A DNA stretch of 64,000 bases from Synaphobranchus kaupii (lineage: Eukaryota > Chordata > Actinopteri > Anguilliformes > Synaphobranchidae). The DNA is taken from assembly GCA_029718625.1 (NCBI GenBank), contig CM056378.1:65123027-65187026 (forward strand). The letters are read 5' to 3'. Both the position numbers and the translations under genes were made by a program. This document shows, in pieces, positions 21,121-33,250 of this stretch (the stretch's first letter is position 1; every line of letters starts with the position of its first letter). The notes under the pieces were generated by a model that searched no databases, had not been told where the DNA came from, and saw only the letters and a program-made list of their open reading frames with translations.

Positions 21121-21172
21121 ATGTGTGTGTGTGTGCGTGTGTGTGTCTGTTTGTGTGTGTGCGTGCGCGCGT
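21121..21172 (+). repeat. (TG)n microsatellite
   Basis: TG repeats with CG and TCTGTT interruptions. Confidence 0.9.
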
Positions 21173-22225
21173 GGGGCGCACATGCCGGTTTCCATTCTCC
21201 TGCGTGTGGGGGGGTTGCCTCGGACACGTGTTCAGAGAGAACAAAGAAACTAAAATGGAGGGAGGTTTGAAACTAGCTTTCACTGGAGCTAGCTAATGGT
21301 GGCGCATGAACATACCATACACAGAGGGGATAGCCGTAAGCTCATCAATGCGTGCGCGTCGAGATCAGCGTGCAGTGTTAATATTACGACTGGTTAGTGT
21401 TAAGACAGATCACATGCAAGATACGTTCTGTGCGTGATGCATTAAACCTAACGCAGCGAGGGCTCTTCCCCGGGCGTGTAGGCCGCACGGGGCCGTGGGA
21501 CGAGACAGTGAAGGCCCTGTCGAGCTGAGCAGAAGAACAAAACTGGCGGAAGAACTGGCCGTGTTGCCCCTTTTATAAACTTTATTGCCAGTCACACATT
21601 CCGCTGTGCAGTATCACGTTACAGTGCGGAAATCACAACTGGTACAACGTCCTATGTCACTTCCAACATGGAGGAGGAGCCTCCTGTGGACTGTATGGAA
21701 TTGTAGTTCCTGTTGTCCCTACACCACCCACATAATCAGCTGTGCTGCTCATCCCACAAATGCAATATTAGATGGATTAATTGATAGACAGTGTCTGGAT
21801 CATATTCACTTTGACAGAGACGATTTGTGTCAGCACAGCTTCTCCAAAATTATTAAGTTGAAGACGTCGCATATAGGCTATTGTGTTCAACCACCGTAGG
21901 CTACATTACTTTATTAGGGAAATCGTTAAAAAAAGAAGAAAAAAAAATGGATTTTTTTCAGTAAATCCAATGATTTATTTGTTTACATAATAATATTGCA
22001 TACAACCAGCAATTATTTATTTTGATTGTGTGATGGGTATATCCAAGTCATCAATAGGAGCTATCATCATTTTATCAATGAAAAGGATAAATACGTTCAC
22101 TGTCTTCCTCATCACGCAAGAGCAACTACGATGCACAAAGGTAGGTTATTAAAGGCAATGTCACTGACACGTTGAAAATGTATACCCCCACACACATTTT
22201 TTTAGTAGAAAGCTGGCAACCCAGG
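21173..22225. other. No recognisable feature
   Basis: A mildly GC-rich patch around 21440-21560 lies in otherwise AT-rich DNA. No coding signature was recognised in any frame. Confidence 0.5.
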
Positions 22226-22847
22226 GGGCAGGTACAAGAAACGGGTGCAAAATTTGGGCACCCCTGGTCAAAATACCTTTTACAATTAATATCCAAGTGA
22301 ACAGAAGCTAACTTCACCTCTAAATGGTACAAAGTTAAACATGACACATTTCTTCAAATACATTTTTATTTTCAGATTTTTCCCTTTTTCTCCCAATTTG
22401 GTAGCCAATTGGAACCTATGTAATTCAATTCCCCCCGTATAGCAACCGCTAAAGAATCACCGCGACAACCCTGTCAGCCGGTAGTAGGAAAGAGGGCGCC
22501 ACGTCCTCTTCAGGACACGACTCCTCAAGCTGCTGATTCAACTTGCCATGATTCCAACTTGCCCAGTGCAGTCTTATGCGCGACGATTCTCTCCAAGTCC
22601 CTCCCCCAACCCCGGGAGAAGCCACCAATTGCCACTCCCTCAAGGCACCGGCCATACTTGGATCTGGCAGGACCGGGGATCGAACCCCCGATCCTCGGGA
22701 CGGAACTGCACAAGCTGAAAGTCTGTGCTTTCACCGCTACAACACCGCGGCGGCTTTTCTTCAAATTAGGTTAGCTTCTGTTCACTTAGGTATTTATTGT
22801 GTAAAAGGCATTTTGAACAGGGGTGCCCAGATTTTTGCACCCCACTG
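22226..22847. mobile_element. Tc1-type MITE interrupted by a SINE
   Basis: The right arm (22768-22847) ends TTTTTGCACCCCACTG next to TA. The left arm (22226-22316) carries the complementary GGTGCAAAATTTGGGCACCC and GTGAACAGAAGCTAAC. Both arms are about 80-90 bp and clearly inverted. Its middle holds the SINE at 22360-22756. Confidence 0.78.
22360..22756 (-). mobile_element. tRNA-derived SINE, copy 1
   Basis: Same family as 51506-51837. The head (right side) has CCGCCGCGGTG and a B box matching GGGTTCGATCCCC. The tail reads AATTGGGAGAAAAAGGG-type text on the minus strand. TTCTTCAAAT at 22350-22359 and 22757-22766 is the target duplication. Confidence 0.9.
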
Positions 22848-22849
22848 TA

Positions 22850-23369
22850 TATCATCCGGGGATATTGACAACACTATTTTCAGAACTGTCGCATACTTAA
22901 CAGCTTTTTTTAAAAGTATACTCAACTGAAATACACAATAGTACACAAGTGTGCAGGTTGGGACACGGCCCAGCTCTCTTGCTAGGCTACAGTGGTTTAA
23001 CTCTGCACTGACAGAAGAAGTGTTCTTGTCTTGACTAAGCTAATCAGAGGGTGAGATTTCAGCCACCTTCCTTTTCAACTGAAATACCTTCCGTTTTTTA
23101 AGTTGGTACTCTGGAATTGAAAAACTTGGCAGCCATCTTACCTGGGTATAGTTCCTAGTCAGCTATAATAGGAACCGATGTACTCGTCTTTCTAACCCAC
23201 TGTGATGTCATAATCGGGTCTCAGCCAGATAGCTGATGATTGGCTCATAGATATAGAACCATGGTTACTGGCCACCATCTTACCTGGGTTTGGTCTCAAA
23301 AATTGTGCTATGTTATAAAAATGTAACTATGATGTACGTCACATCTATGGTTTCATGTGTCAGTGAGAC
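22850..23369. other. No recognisable feature
   Basis: Contains two loosely similar GCCATCTTACCTGGGT stretches (23132, 23274) about 140 bases apart. No coding evidence. Confidence 0.5.
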
Positions 23370-23381
23370 CTTCACTCGTGA

Positions 23382-23707
23382 ATATGTGAGCTCTTTATTT
23401 GTTTCTGATTTTTTCAGTTTTTCTCCCAATTTGGCAGCTAATTGAAGCCGTATACTAATTCGATTCCCCCCATGTAGCAACCACTTGAGAATCACCGCTA
23501 TACAACCCTGTCAGCCGGTAGTAGGAAGGAGGGCGCCACGTCCTCTGCAGGAGCTCCTGACCATAATTCCAACTCGCCCAACGCCGTTCCCACAGGGCAC
23601 CGGCCATGCTCGGATCTGGCAGGACCGCTGATCAAACCCCTGATCCTCGGGGCGCAACCGCACAGACAAATCTGTGCCTTAGCCCGCTGCACCAGCGTGC
23701 GTGATAG
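23382..23707 (-). mobile_element. tRNA-derived SINE, copy 2
   Basis: Diverged, shorter copy of the same SINE. The B box is damaged (TTTGATCAGCGG on the minus strand). CTTCACTCGTGA (23370-23381) and CTTCACTAGTGA (23708-23719) are a 12-bp duplication with one mismatch. Confidence 0.85.
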
Positions 23708-24161
23708 CTTCACTAGTGAGTGCGAGAGTCATTATACGTGTATGTGCGAGGCAATTATGAATTTTGGCCTAAACGGAACCCCATATGTGTATGTGTCTGT
23801 ACTTACCTGCTCTCTCCTGTTACTGCAGTATGTGCTCTCAGGGGTTTGGGTCATCATTAATTCTCTGATGTCAAATTCTATCTTCTTCCCTGAGGTGCTG
23901 ACCATCTCCAGTGCTGGTTTGACCTTTGCTCTCAATGTTGGGGATGCTGGGTAAAATTGCAACAAGTAAACAGACCTAATTAAATCTGGCACTGTAACAA
24001 GAGAAGCACACATAGAGAAAAGCCAAAATGGGCAACAGGAATAAGGTAGACTGTATAGCAGTCAATCAGGAAGCTTTGTAGGTGTGGAACTATTCATTAT
24101 GTCAGACACAAGCAGAGCTTGTACATAATATGCTTATTTGCTTGCATAAATACATACCTTG

Positions 24162-25354
24162 TAGTGTTGTCACGATACCAAAATTTTGACTTCGATACCG
24201 ATACCAGGTTTAGTATCATGATACTCGATACTGAAACAGTACTTGAAACTGAAACGATACTGATTCGATACTCGGTACCTCTACTGAAATGACCTTAACC
24301 CTATTTACTTTGGCCCTTCAGAGGCAATTTCCTCCTCGTTTCTACTAGTTTTATTTAAATGTCAATATCTAAAAAAATATTCCCTGCACATCCATGGTTT
24401 TAAGTTCGAACTGAAGAAGAAGCTGTATCATTCAGAAATTTGCTACAGAATACATTTATTTCAGAATAGTCACATACAGTACAGTGTTTCCCCTAGATTT
24501 TTTTTCAGGCCGGGTGGTAGGCCCCTCGAAACTACCAGTGTTGTTGCGCATACACGGTGTCATCAAACGCACGTGCGGGGCCGAGGTAGTATCATCGCGC
24601 CGGTCGGGGGTACGGAGAGTCGTCGCACACATGGGGAGGGTGTTGGTAACAAAGTGGTGCATTTCTCCATTCTGAGCTAAAATAACATTTGCTCACAAAG
24701 GCGTATGGTAAATAAATATTAGTTATTTATAATATTAATAAACTTAAAACAGAACTTATATACAATAAACCCCCCTTAGCTTCACAAATGATATTCAGAA
24801 CTATACAACTTAAACCCAGGACAAGGAGTTTGTTTCTACCGGTTTTTAAGGACTGTTTCTGGATCAGCTATCTTTGCAGCACTGTAGAGCTGCTTTTGAG
24901 ACTCCTCCATAGTGCTGATCCATAATCAGTCCTTAAAAACAGGCAGAATCAAACTCCTGCCTCTGCAGTATTAGCTTTTACTCTACACTAAAATGTAAGA
25001 GTTCTGGTCAGATAGCGAAATGGACGAAAGTGCGCCATTTTGCGTAGAGGCGGAAACTATAATTACACCCTCATAATATCAGCGCTGCCATTGAAAATTT
25101 AATTAGGCCTAACGGGAAACCGAAGCTGTTTTGGCAAGGGTTTTTCCAGATGCTATTTTGATCATTCCAGCATTCTGCGGTAAGGGAAATATTGCAGCTA
25201 CATAAAAGAAAAAGAAATAAAAGATTATATTAAAAAAAAGAATAATATAAATTTTTTTTTTAAAGTACCGAACGTCGGAAAATTCTAATACCGAACCGTT
25301 TTTTTTTTTAAGTATCGAAAAAGTACCGAAGTTTCAGTGTACCGTGCAACACTA
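24162..25354. mobile_element. Non-autonomous hAT element (1,193 bp)
   Basis: Begins TAGTGTTGTCACGATACC and ends GTACCGTGCAACACTA, inverted with mismatches. The 8-bp duplication ATACCTTG lies at 24154-24161 and 25355-25362. The subterminal regions are rich in short GATACC/GGTATC repeats, possible transposase-binding sites. The interior has no transposase but includes a family Z fragment at 24299-24485. Confidence 0.92.
24299..24485 (+). repeat. Family Z fragment inside the hAT
   Basis: Begins CCCTATTTACTTTGGCCC just after TTAA (24295-24298) and matches 34457-34640 almost base for base. It is truncated at its right end. Confidence 0.88.
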
Positions 25355-25362
25355 ATACCTTG

Positions 25363-26685
25363 TAATCAAAACGTGCTAATATAGCCACAAAACGGTATTA
25401 TTGCTTAGTTTTGGTTAGTTTACCTCTCAACGGAAATGATACATTGCGCAGCTACTCTTGCTGAATGCATTTACGAGAGTGCTACTTCTCAGGGTTTCCT
25501 GGCGACAACCTTGGCATCACTAAATGTAAGCAAAACTGTATGACTTTACTGGTGTTTTGAAATAACTGCAGGTAGGCTATAATGCTACGCAATGTTATCT
25601 ACTTGGGGTGCAAGAACAAATATCGTCATTAGCCACGCTATAGCTTCCATATGTTTCCATTAAAAAACCGTGACCAGTTACGCTTATGGTTTGGGTAGTA
25701 TCATTAAAAATGTATTAACTTTTCATTAAAAACACCACCGAAGAGCCTCCAGAACCAAAGGTTATACAGTGACTTAATTCCTTTGATAAAGTAATATGAC
25801 ACCAAGGAGGAAAATCATGGGAGAAAGACCTCATCTGAAACCCAATGCCATCCCTACACCTTATATCAGCATCTAAAGAGCGCAAGTTATGGACGAGCTG
25901 AGTAATTGAGAAACCGAGTAGGCTATTTACAGTTGTTTGAAGTTGCAACGGCAACGGTAACTAGATTAACAATTCCTAAAGAAATTGTAGGTGTTCACAA
26001 ATATCAATGGCTGGAAATGGCATAGACAGATGGTAATATGGTATAGTGTGAGGTGGAAAATAGAAGGTGGAAATGGTATGAACTGTTAATGCGGTATAAA
26101 GGGATCTAGTGAAGGTGAAAGTCTTGAAATATGGTGATGTAACCTATTTTGTGGTAAGTAGTCTAAAGAACCTGGAAGCGATACAAAGAAGTAATGAATT
26201 GTGATAAAATCACAAAAAGGTAATGCCAAATCATCTGGGGTAGTATTGTTGGGTCATAACAGTGTTGTAGAGGAAGGCATTGTGAATGCCAAATTTACTG
26301 CGTCCTGTGTACTAGCATACTTACTGTATTCTTTTCTGCAGTGACATGCAGTATCCGAAATATCCTCCATATAAACCTGGACATAAGTAGCCTAGGCTAT
26401 ATCAGTTTCCTTTACACTCTTTGGCTATATCATCTGGGGATATTGAGAACACTCAATTTGGCCGCGCAGGTAAGGCTAGCCTAACTTAACAGCTTTTCAA
26501 AAAAAGTATACTCAAATAGTAGTGTGTGCTGATTCTGACTATTCGGACACAGTCGTAGTTGTGTTTGTAGAAGAATATGAGTTCATACAATTTTTGCCTA
26601 GGTTTTAACCAAATGCTCATCTACTGATTTCTCCACTTTATTAAACGAACTCTGATTCCGATTACAGATCTCACTTTGTGAAGTC
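25363..26685. other. No recognisable feature
   Basis: 1.3 kb of AT-rich DNA without a convincing frame or terminal repeat. Confidence 0.55.
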
Positions 26686-26713
26686 CTGAATTCAGCACGT
26701 GTGCTGAATTCAG
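26686..26713. repeat. 28-bp palindrome built from two CTGAATTCAG palindromes
   Basis: Twelve-base arms CTGAATTCAGCA / TGCTGAATTCAG around CGTG. Each arm contains the self-complementary CTGAATTCAG. Confidence 0.85.
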
Positions 26714-26816
26714 CGTTCTATTCAGCCAACCTAGCATGCAGCTATCGTAAAGCAATAATTAAACATAGGCAATCGTTTGGCTAATAGTAACTTAGTTTAA
26801 CGTTGTTGACTCGCAT

Positions 26817-28241
26817 AATACCCCCATGCCCTGTAAGCCTGTCTCATTCATTACAGTTCATTCTGGTTTAATTGTCGGTTTTTTTTATCCAATAGAGTAC
26901 ATTATAACCTTAGCAACGGTATATGCCATATCTTTTTGGGTGCTTTGAACAACTTGCAACGGCCCAGCGTAAGGGCACTTTTCGTTTTAACGGTCTAGTA
27001 TTACGCAAGCTCTATAGAAAACGCATTAGGGAGGAGAGTTTCCCTTTTCCGATATGTATGTATTTTTGCGTCTAAAATGCCGTTGGTCTCGCTGGCTACA
27101 TATATACGTTTGTGTTTCCACTCGAGCACTGTCTTTCCAATATGTTTGATAGCCCTATTGTTATTTTCGCATTTTGAGTGCATTTCACATACTGTAGTGT
27201 AATCGTTAAATGTATTTTTGATGTAGGCTACCGATGTTCATTGAAGATAGAACATTAGGCAGCATTTTGCAGATGGTGGAATACTATTTTATGTTCATGT
27301 TATCGCACATAATATAGGCTATAGCGTATATACTTGTCTCTTCGGGCATGACACATGCTCATTCCAATTTACTCTACGCTGATATGTGGTAGATTAAGGT
27401 AAAAATGTCCTTGGCGTCATTATGAATAGGAAAATTTTAAAAATTAAAAAACTACAGAAAAATGCAATCCCAGGAAAAAAAGTATACATACTGTAGAGTA
27501 CAGGGACAAGTGATGGTTTAATGAGGTACAAGATTGAATGATTAGGCAACATATTTAGGTGTATGTAACACTGTGATATCAATGTTTTTTATCTTAAGCC
27601 ATCAGAAGGAGCAAATGTATATGCTTTATAATGGACAAAAACTAATTTTATTAATTTTAAGACATGTTTTGCATAGGGGGTTTGGACCCATAGATATCTA
27701 CCCCCTATACTGATGAAAATATAGTAATTCCCACTTGAAAATTGTGCAAAAGTGAGTTTTATGAGCCAAAACTGTTGATTTGTAGTTAAATATATCATTA
27801 TTGTTTTTATTTAGAGTAGTGCACAATTTAGCCATTGGGATAGATTTGGAGACACTAATGGACAACAGGGTACACTGCTATATTTTGCATCATAGACCTT
27901 TAGTAGTTCTGTATATCATCCTCAGATTTAGCAAAACTTGTGGACATGGAGTTTATGATCCAGGAAATGTATGTATATATATATATATATTACCGATTCC
28001 ACTCATGCAGCTCTCAGCAAACTAAAGAAAAACAATATTTTTAAATTTCTTTGCATTTGTGGCACTTTATTTAGAATTAAATTATGAAAATAAACAAATC
28101 TAAGTTTGTATTGTAAATGGTACACCCGTCTTGTTTCATTTAAGCCATTTACCAAGTTTATGTGATGCTCACACCTGGAGTTATGAAGCCTTAAACAGAG
28201 CACCCCCAAAATAGGTGAAATTTGCCATCTGCGCCAAGGGG
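26817..28241 (+). mobile_element. Family X repeat, copy B (probable piggyBac-type)
   Basis: Roughly 93 percent similar by eye to copy C over 26817-27530 and again at 28196-28241; C lacks the 0.67 kb between. The right end is GGCAAAT-side text running to GCGCCAAGGGG directly before TTAA (28242-28245), exactly as in copy C (TTAA 54837-54840), suggesting a TTAA-specific element with a CCCCTTGGCGC terminus. No transposase was recognised and the left end is unresolved. Confidence 0.65.
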
Positions 28242-28245
28242 TTAA

Positions 28246-29025
28246 GACGTAAATCTGAATTTGTTGAATAATGTTGAATGGAGTGATTAGTAGGCTAGAT
28301 GAGCATTTAGCTAAAACATAGGTAAAAATTTCAATAGCGCTAAAAATATTTTTTGTTAACAATTCAATTGAAGCCTATTTTGTAACTTAGACAACATAAC
28401 GTAAGTGACAGCATTTCGATTTGGATCAGAGACGAAAGCATAGGCGGCATTTCCTGTTTCATTCGTTTCTGAAACGAGCCTCTCAACTGAAAGGGGCCTC
28501 GCCTCAATCATGAACTGAAAAAAGTATATATATAATTGAAAAAATAAAAATCAGTGAATAAAAATACCGCCGATTCTGTAGTTTTCCCATTCAGCCACTG
28601 TAGGCGCTGTTTCTAATTCAAGCTATTTCAGCGATGCCATTGCTTCTCCTTATTTTTCTAGTCTATGGATCTGCAGATACCCCATAACTGTGGCAGATAT
28701 ACATACTTGACTATTTCTGACCCACATCAAAACACTTGCTGATAGCTACGATGTCAGAATGATCACATACAGTACATTCATAATACAACGGAACAGTTAT
28801 GTGCATAATTCGGATAAAATACGTAGCCCAATGTATTTATATACGTTAAAAAGTAACATTACGTGTGTTTTTACAAAACAGCAACGTAGCCTATTACAGC
28901 TGCGAGTGCGACAGCGCTATGGAAACATCAACGTTGCTGGCCAGTGGCCAAATGGAATAAGAGAATCTCTTCAACATTCAACAGAAACTAGTTGTAGAAT
29001 TGTTACGAGGTAGGATATTTGGTTC
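28246..29025. repeat. Diverged family Z-like DNA
   Basis: 28755-29020 follows family Z in order: CACATACAGTA, a CGTAGCCCAATGTATTTA-like block, ACAGCAACGTAG, then a GTAGGATATTTGGTTCC-like end. The divergence is too large to set borders. 28246-28750 shows nothing else. Confidence 0.45.
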
Positions 29026-29030
29026 CTTAA

Positions 29031-29255
29031 CCTCTTCCTACCAAAGTCAAAATATACCAAGTTTCGCCTGTTTTCACTAGTGACCAACAAAGCTGTTTAT
29101 CTCAAAAACTGTAAAGGCTACAAATATGGTTCATAGCTTTTATTAAAACAGAACTGCACTATTATGACTAAGTAGTCATAATTCATATATATACACTTTT
29201 TGCTACTTAACTACAATTTATGTACAGAAATTATGAAAAAACTAAAAAACGGGTA
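29031..29255 (+). repeat. Family W repeat, copy 1
   Basis: Matches 58434-58668 at about 90 percent, from CTCTTCCTACCAAAGTC after a TTAA to AAAAAACGGGTACC. Probably another TTAA-type element. Confidence 0.75.
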
Positions 29256-29261
29256 CCTACA

Positions 29262-29815
29262 GTGGTGTTCAAAAAAATAGCAGTACAACATCAGTAACCT
29301 GATGAACCACTGTTATTAGTAGTAGTGATACTTCTGCATGGCAAATAATTTACTTGTAGATGTAGTAGTGTAATAGAAAAACAACAGACCCAACTGTCAT
29401 GACATGCACGCTGCTTGTTCGGAGTAATTGACTCATTCATTGAAAGGGGCGTGTTCAAAATAATAGCAGTGTGGAGTTTAATTAGATAATTCATTCATTC
29501 TGTGAAAACACTGGTCAAACAGGTATTCCACAGGTAAACAGGTGATGCCATCATGATTCTGTATAAAAGAATATCAAAAGACTCCTGATATCTTATTTCC
29601 AGATACTCTTAGAAGCAATACTATAACCTCTCTGCATTTGAATGGATCGCTATGGGAATTGGGGGGGTGGGACTAGATTAAGCTGTAAATTACACGAGAA
29701 TAGTATGGAACACATGGTTGGCTAAATGGCTGTAAGTCAACAAGGGTCTGAGGTATCAAACAAGCCTTAAACCATCACTCTGCTGCCAGAAATACAGTTC
29801 AGTCAGGACCACTGT
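29262..29815 (+). mobile_element. Tc1/family Y palindromic element (carrier I), left half
   Basis: Starts CAGTGGTGTTCAAAAAAATA after TA, the same terminal family as the right end of the Tc1 at 60436-62048. From 29567 it enters the family Y core (TATCAAAAGACTCCTGATAT, then TTGAATGGATCGCTATGGG). The centre is replaced by Ngaro DNA; the other half resumes at 32312. Confidence 0.82.
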
Positions 29816-30029
29816 TGTTCAAGTGAAAGCTTTATTAACATTCTTAAAACAATACATTTTAGGTTTGGCGGTATGGTTCTGTTCAATAACCCTCCCGCCA
29901 ATCAACGCGAGCAATCAGGGGTATGGCGGTGAGGGCAGCAGCAACAACCCCCAAAAACAACCATACGCCAAAGTGCTGCTAGTGTTGTGCTTATGTGACG
30001 ACTATGTTTAACGCCTTTCGCTTCCGGAG

Positions 30030-30800
30030 GAAGTCATTCTGTCCATCAGCTCGAGGCCCTTCTAATATTACATGGATCAGTGGCTATGTGTACCAACGCT
30101 TGTTGGACCCCCCTGTGTGCCATATTCATTGTACCTAACCCCAGGAAGTTCTATATGCAGTGATAAAGAACTGTGTGTGACCTTCCAGCTACCAATGAAA
30201 CCATCCTGTCTGTCAGCTCAAGGTCCTTTTAACATTACATGGATCAGTGGCTATGTGTACCAACGCTTGTTTGACCCCCCTGTGTGCCAGGTGTAGTGTG
30301 AACTAACCCCAGGAAGTTGTGCCAGATGTAGTGTAACCTAACTCCAGGAAGTTCTATGTGTAGTGATGAACAACAATATGTGTGACCTTCCAGCTACCAA
30401 TGAAGCCGTCCTGTCTGTCAGCTCAAGGACCTTCTAACATTATATGGGTCAGTGGCTGTGTGTACCAACGCATGTTGGACTTCCCTTGGGAGCTGGAACA
30501 TTCATTTAACCAGGGAAATTCTATGTGTAGTGGTGAAGAACAATGTGTGACCTTTCAGCTACCGATGTAGCCATCCTGTCCTTCAACTCAAGGCCCCTTT
30601 AACATTTACATGGATCAGTGGCTATGTGTACCAATGCCTGTTGGACTTCCATGGGAGCAAAACTAATCAGGGGAGTTCTATGTGTAGTGATGAAGAACTA
30701 TGTGTGACCTTTTGGCTACGGATGAAGCCTGACATGCCTATGGGGGAGAAGCTCTTCATCCCTTCAGGTCCATGCCAATTAATACCATACCAACGCCTGT
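30030..30800 (+). repeat. Imperfect tandem array, unit ~165-205 bp, 4-5 copies
   Basis: The landmark TACATGGATCAGTGGCTATG recurs near 30070, 30238, 30444, 30611 and, decayed, 30784. Each is preceded by CCATCCTGTCTGTCAGCTCA-like text and followed by GGAAGTTCTATGTGTAGTG-like text. Spacing is about 169, 205, 167 and 173 bases. It may be the terminal repeat region of the Ngaro element. Confidence 0.85.
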
Positions 30801-30999
30801 TGGTCTTCTCCCTAGAGGTGGTGGAGGATGCTGTGCATAATATTGGCTTCATGGCGCCCGTATGCCTAGGGCCATTCTAACTACAGAAGTTGTATTTGTA
30901 GTATATGTATATGTACCAACCACCTAAAGGCAATTTCCGAAGCTAAATTAACCATTTAAGGGAAATAGAAACTTCTAGGCTACCCTTATCGGTGTGAAT

Positions 31000-32300
31000 G
31001 AATTAAAACACCCGTGTCTCAAACGAGACACCAGTTTGTGAACTATTTATTAAGGTATTTATCTTTGCTTTGTGGGTTTTCTTTTTAAGCCGTTTAAAGC
31101 AGATGGAGGGATGGCTTCCCGAACAGGCTACGGAAGAGAATTGTATGCCTGCAATGCATGCCTTAAGAGAAGGTCGCATTTTCCTTGACTCGAACCAGTG
31201 GACTATAAAGACGCAAACGATTGGAATGTTCACGGGTAGGACGTGGACGGAAAAGCGGCGCGAAAGAGAAAAGAGACCAAGCTGAGTCGTACGTTTTTAA
31301 TGTAGATTTTGCCAATCCAATTAATTTAAAATGGTTTGGTCGAATGCTGGGCAAGACAGGTTTGCAGCAGGGGCTGCATCGGCGCAAAGTTTTGGAATTC
31401 CTGGAATTTAAATCGGGACGAGGGCATCAACAATTTTATTGTCGAGCCCAGGTAAATAAACAGCGCGAAGCGTGAATTTATGCATAACGCAAGTCCAAAT
31501 CCAATTATGCATAACGCAAATCCAGTCCAGGCGGTCTACTAGCCTATTTATGAAAAGGACAGATGAGCGTCCTTTATTAATGATGTTGACGGTGGCTTAG
31601 TTGTCGCCAAAAAAGGCCAAAATTGGTTTCCTTGGCCGCCGTTTCCCCATAGGATGCAAGCAACGACGATCGGGTATAGTTCGAGCAAGCTATAAATTGA
31701 ATATTGCGAGGCAGAGTTGCAGCTCTTTAGGCCATATTTCTGCAAACCACTGTATTATAAAAACCCCCAAAAGCAATAGAAAGCGCTGCGTCGGTAAAGA
31801 ATTTTAAAGTAGCTGATGTTTCGACGTAGTCGTTATGAAAAACGAGATGCTGTTTAGAGATGGGCATTCCGACTCTTTTTTCAGTGAGTCAGATCATTTG
31901 CTCAGCTCACCAATAAGATCTGGCTCTTCATTCAGTAGCATTTCCGGTTTTTGAAGATCGGCCAAAGTTAGCGATATTTAAGTTGCATAGCAAGTTGAAA
32001 TGACCCAATAGGGAGAGCGGCTCTTTTTTTTTTTATTAAAAGAGATTCTGCGTTCTCGGTATATTTGAATGCGGGCCAATTTATCCGACGGCTGAGAGCC
32101 TGCACGATTATCTAAAATAATGCCCAGAAACTCGATAACACTAGGCCATGTAAAAGTTTCCTCGGATAGAGGAAGGCCCATTTCATTAAACGTGTTTATT
32201 TATTTATTTATTTATTTTAAACGGTGTAACGCGACGATCCGCCTGAGAGTATGGAAAATCTACCACTAGGAAGTCGTCTAGCAGATGTAAGACAGGGCAA
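31000..32300 (-). pseudogene. Ngaro-like RT, RNase H and recombinase N-terminus
   Basis: Minus-strand blocks in order: VLHLLDDFLVVDFP at 32230-32290 (RT motif C, catalytic Asp pair); MGLPLSEETFTWPSVIEFLGI and SDKLARIQ at 32060-32181; ELYPIVVACILWG near 31690; ATVNIINKGRSSVLFIN near 31570 (RNase H); LAKSTLKTYDSAWSLF near 31290 and PSLKACIAGIQF near 31170 (recombinase N-terminal domain). Frames change several times. The catalytic Arg/His/Tyr part of the recombinase is missing. Assignment rests on this block order, which is specific for YR retroelements. Confidence 0.78.
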
Positions 32301-32311
32301 TTGCAGTTAAG

Positions 32312-32450
32312 GAGATCCATTCAAATGCAGAGGTTATAGTATCGGTTCTAAGAGTACCTGGAAATAAGATATCAGGAGTCTTTTGATATCCTTTTATACA
32401 TTCATGATGGCATCACCTTTTTACCTGTGGAATACCTGTTTACCACAGAA
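32312..32450 (+). mobile_element. Right half of the carrier I / family Y palindrome, truncated
   Basis: GAGATCCATTCAAATGCAG, AAATAAGATATCAGGAGTC and CATGATGGCATCACC are the reverse complement of 29523-29660. The outer terminal repeat is lost where another Tc1 fragment begins. Confidence 0.8.
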
Positions 32451-32690
32451 GTTGTTTGAGAGAATGGCAAGAATGTGCAAAGCCGTTATCAAGGCAAAGG
32501 GTGGCTACTTTGAAGAATCTAAAATATAAGACTTTTTTTTATTTGTTTAACCCTTTTTTGGTTTTTTGCATAATTTAATTTGTGTTATCTCATAGTTTTG
32601 ATGTCTTTACTATTCCAAAATGTGGAAAACAGTAAAAATAACAGAAAAAAACCTTCTATGAGTAGGTTTGTTGGTACTGGTACTGTATGT
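32451..32690 (+). mobile_element. 3' end of a second Tc1 element with transposase tail
   Basis: Plus-strand ERMARMCKAVIKAKGGYF, then EESKI and stop, is the conserved end of a Tc1 transposase. It is followed by a typical 3' region ending GGTACTGGTACTGTA near 32688. Only the last 25-30 codons remain. Confidence 0.78.
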
Positions 32691-33248
32691 ATATTGTAAG
32701 CCCGATGATTCTGATAATTTAACTAAGTATGATGACTTTAAGAATTTTTGCAAATTAATTGAATCAATCATGTAATTGAATTAATCATGTCTCTGGAAAG
32801 AATTCTATTCCAGTTAATTCATATGCTTGCTTCACCTGTTGCCAATTAAGACTGATATCCAGAGTTTTATTACCTGTATATTAGCTTGGAAGAAACACTG
32901 AGGAAAGTCTTTGACTGAAACGTTTGCACTTTTTCCATTTGACCACTTTATATCTTTTTGCATTCATGACGGAATAAAAAGCCAACTTTTTGCATCTCAG
33001 CATAAGAATTTCTTCCTGGAGTAAGTACTCCAAATTTCAACAGTGTGCGAGTTCTACCCTCTTCAGCTAGAATAAACAAAATATACCACACTTTTTTTTA
33101 CGAACATTCTGAGTTTTATATAAGCATAGCATGCATTATTGTTCTAACCAATAAATGACAAACCATGGAAACGTTATCCGTCCAGCACCACTTTTGTTAT
33201 TGTTTTGTGATACTGCTTCTTCAGTTGCTCCCTCACATGTTTTACATC
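32691..33248. other. No recognisable feature
   Basis: AT-rich DNA. 32900-33000 looks like the end of some retroposed sequence (AATAAAAAG), but no family was recognised. Confidence 0.5.
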
Positions 33249-33250
33249 TA

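Larger units (their letters stand above)
29816..32311 (-). mobile_element. Ngaro-like tyrosine-recombinase retrotransposon fragment
   Basis: Read on the minus strand from 32311 down, RT, RNase H and the start of a tyrosine recombinase appear in that order, followed by a tandem-repeat region at 30.8-30.0 kb. This matches the layout of Ngaro/DIRS-group elements, which integrate with a tyrosine recombinase. The element lies within the family Y core, so it inserted there or replaced its centre. Confidence 0.75.

Noticed and set aside
21430..21600. CpG-rich promoter of a host gene
   Set aside because: Only a short GC-rich patch; no exon, start codon context or conserved protein nearby.
22525..22930. 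Several 70-117-codon frames on both strands
   Set aside because: They read through the GC-rich SINE body and carry no family resemblance.
30030..30800. Repeat array considered as CRISPR or as a coding repeat protein
   Set aside because: Units are 165-205 bp, imperfect and in a vertebrate-type genome; periods are not multiples of three and the open stretches lie in different frames.
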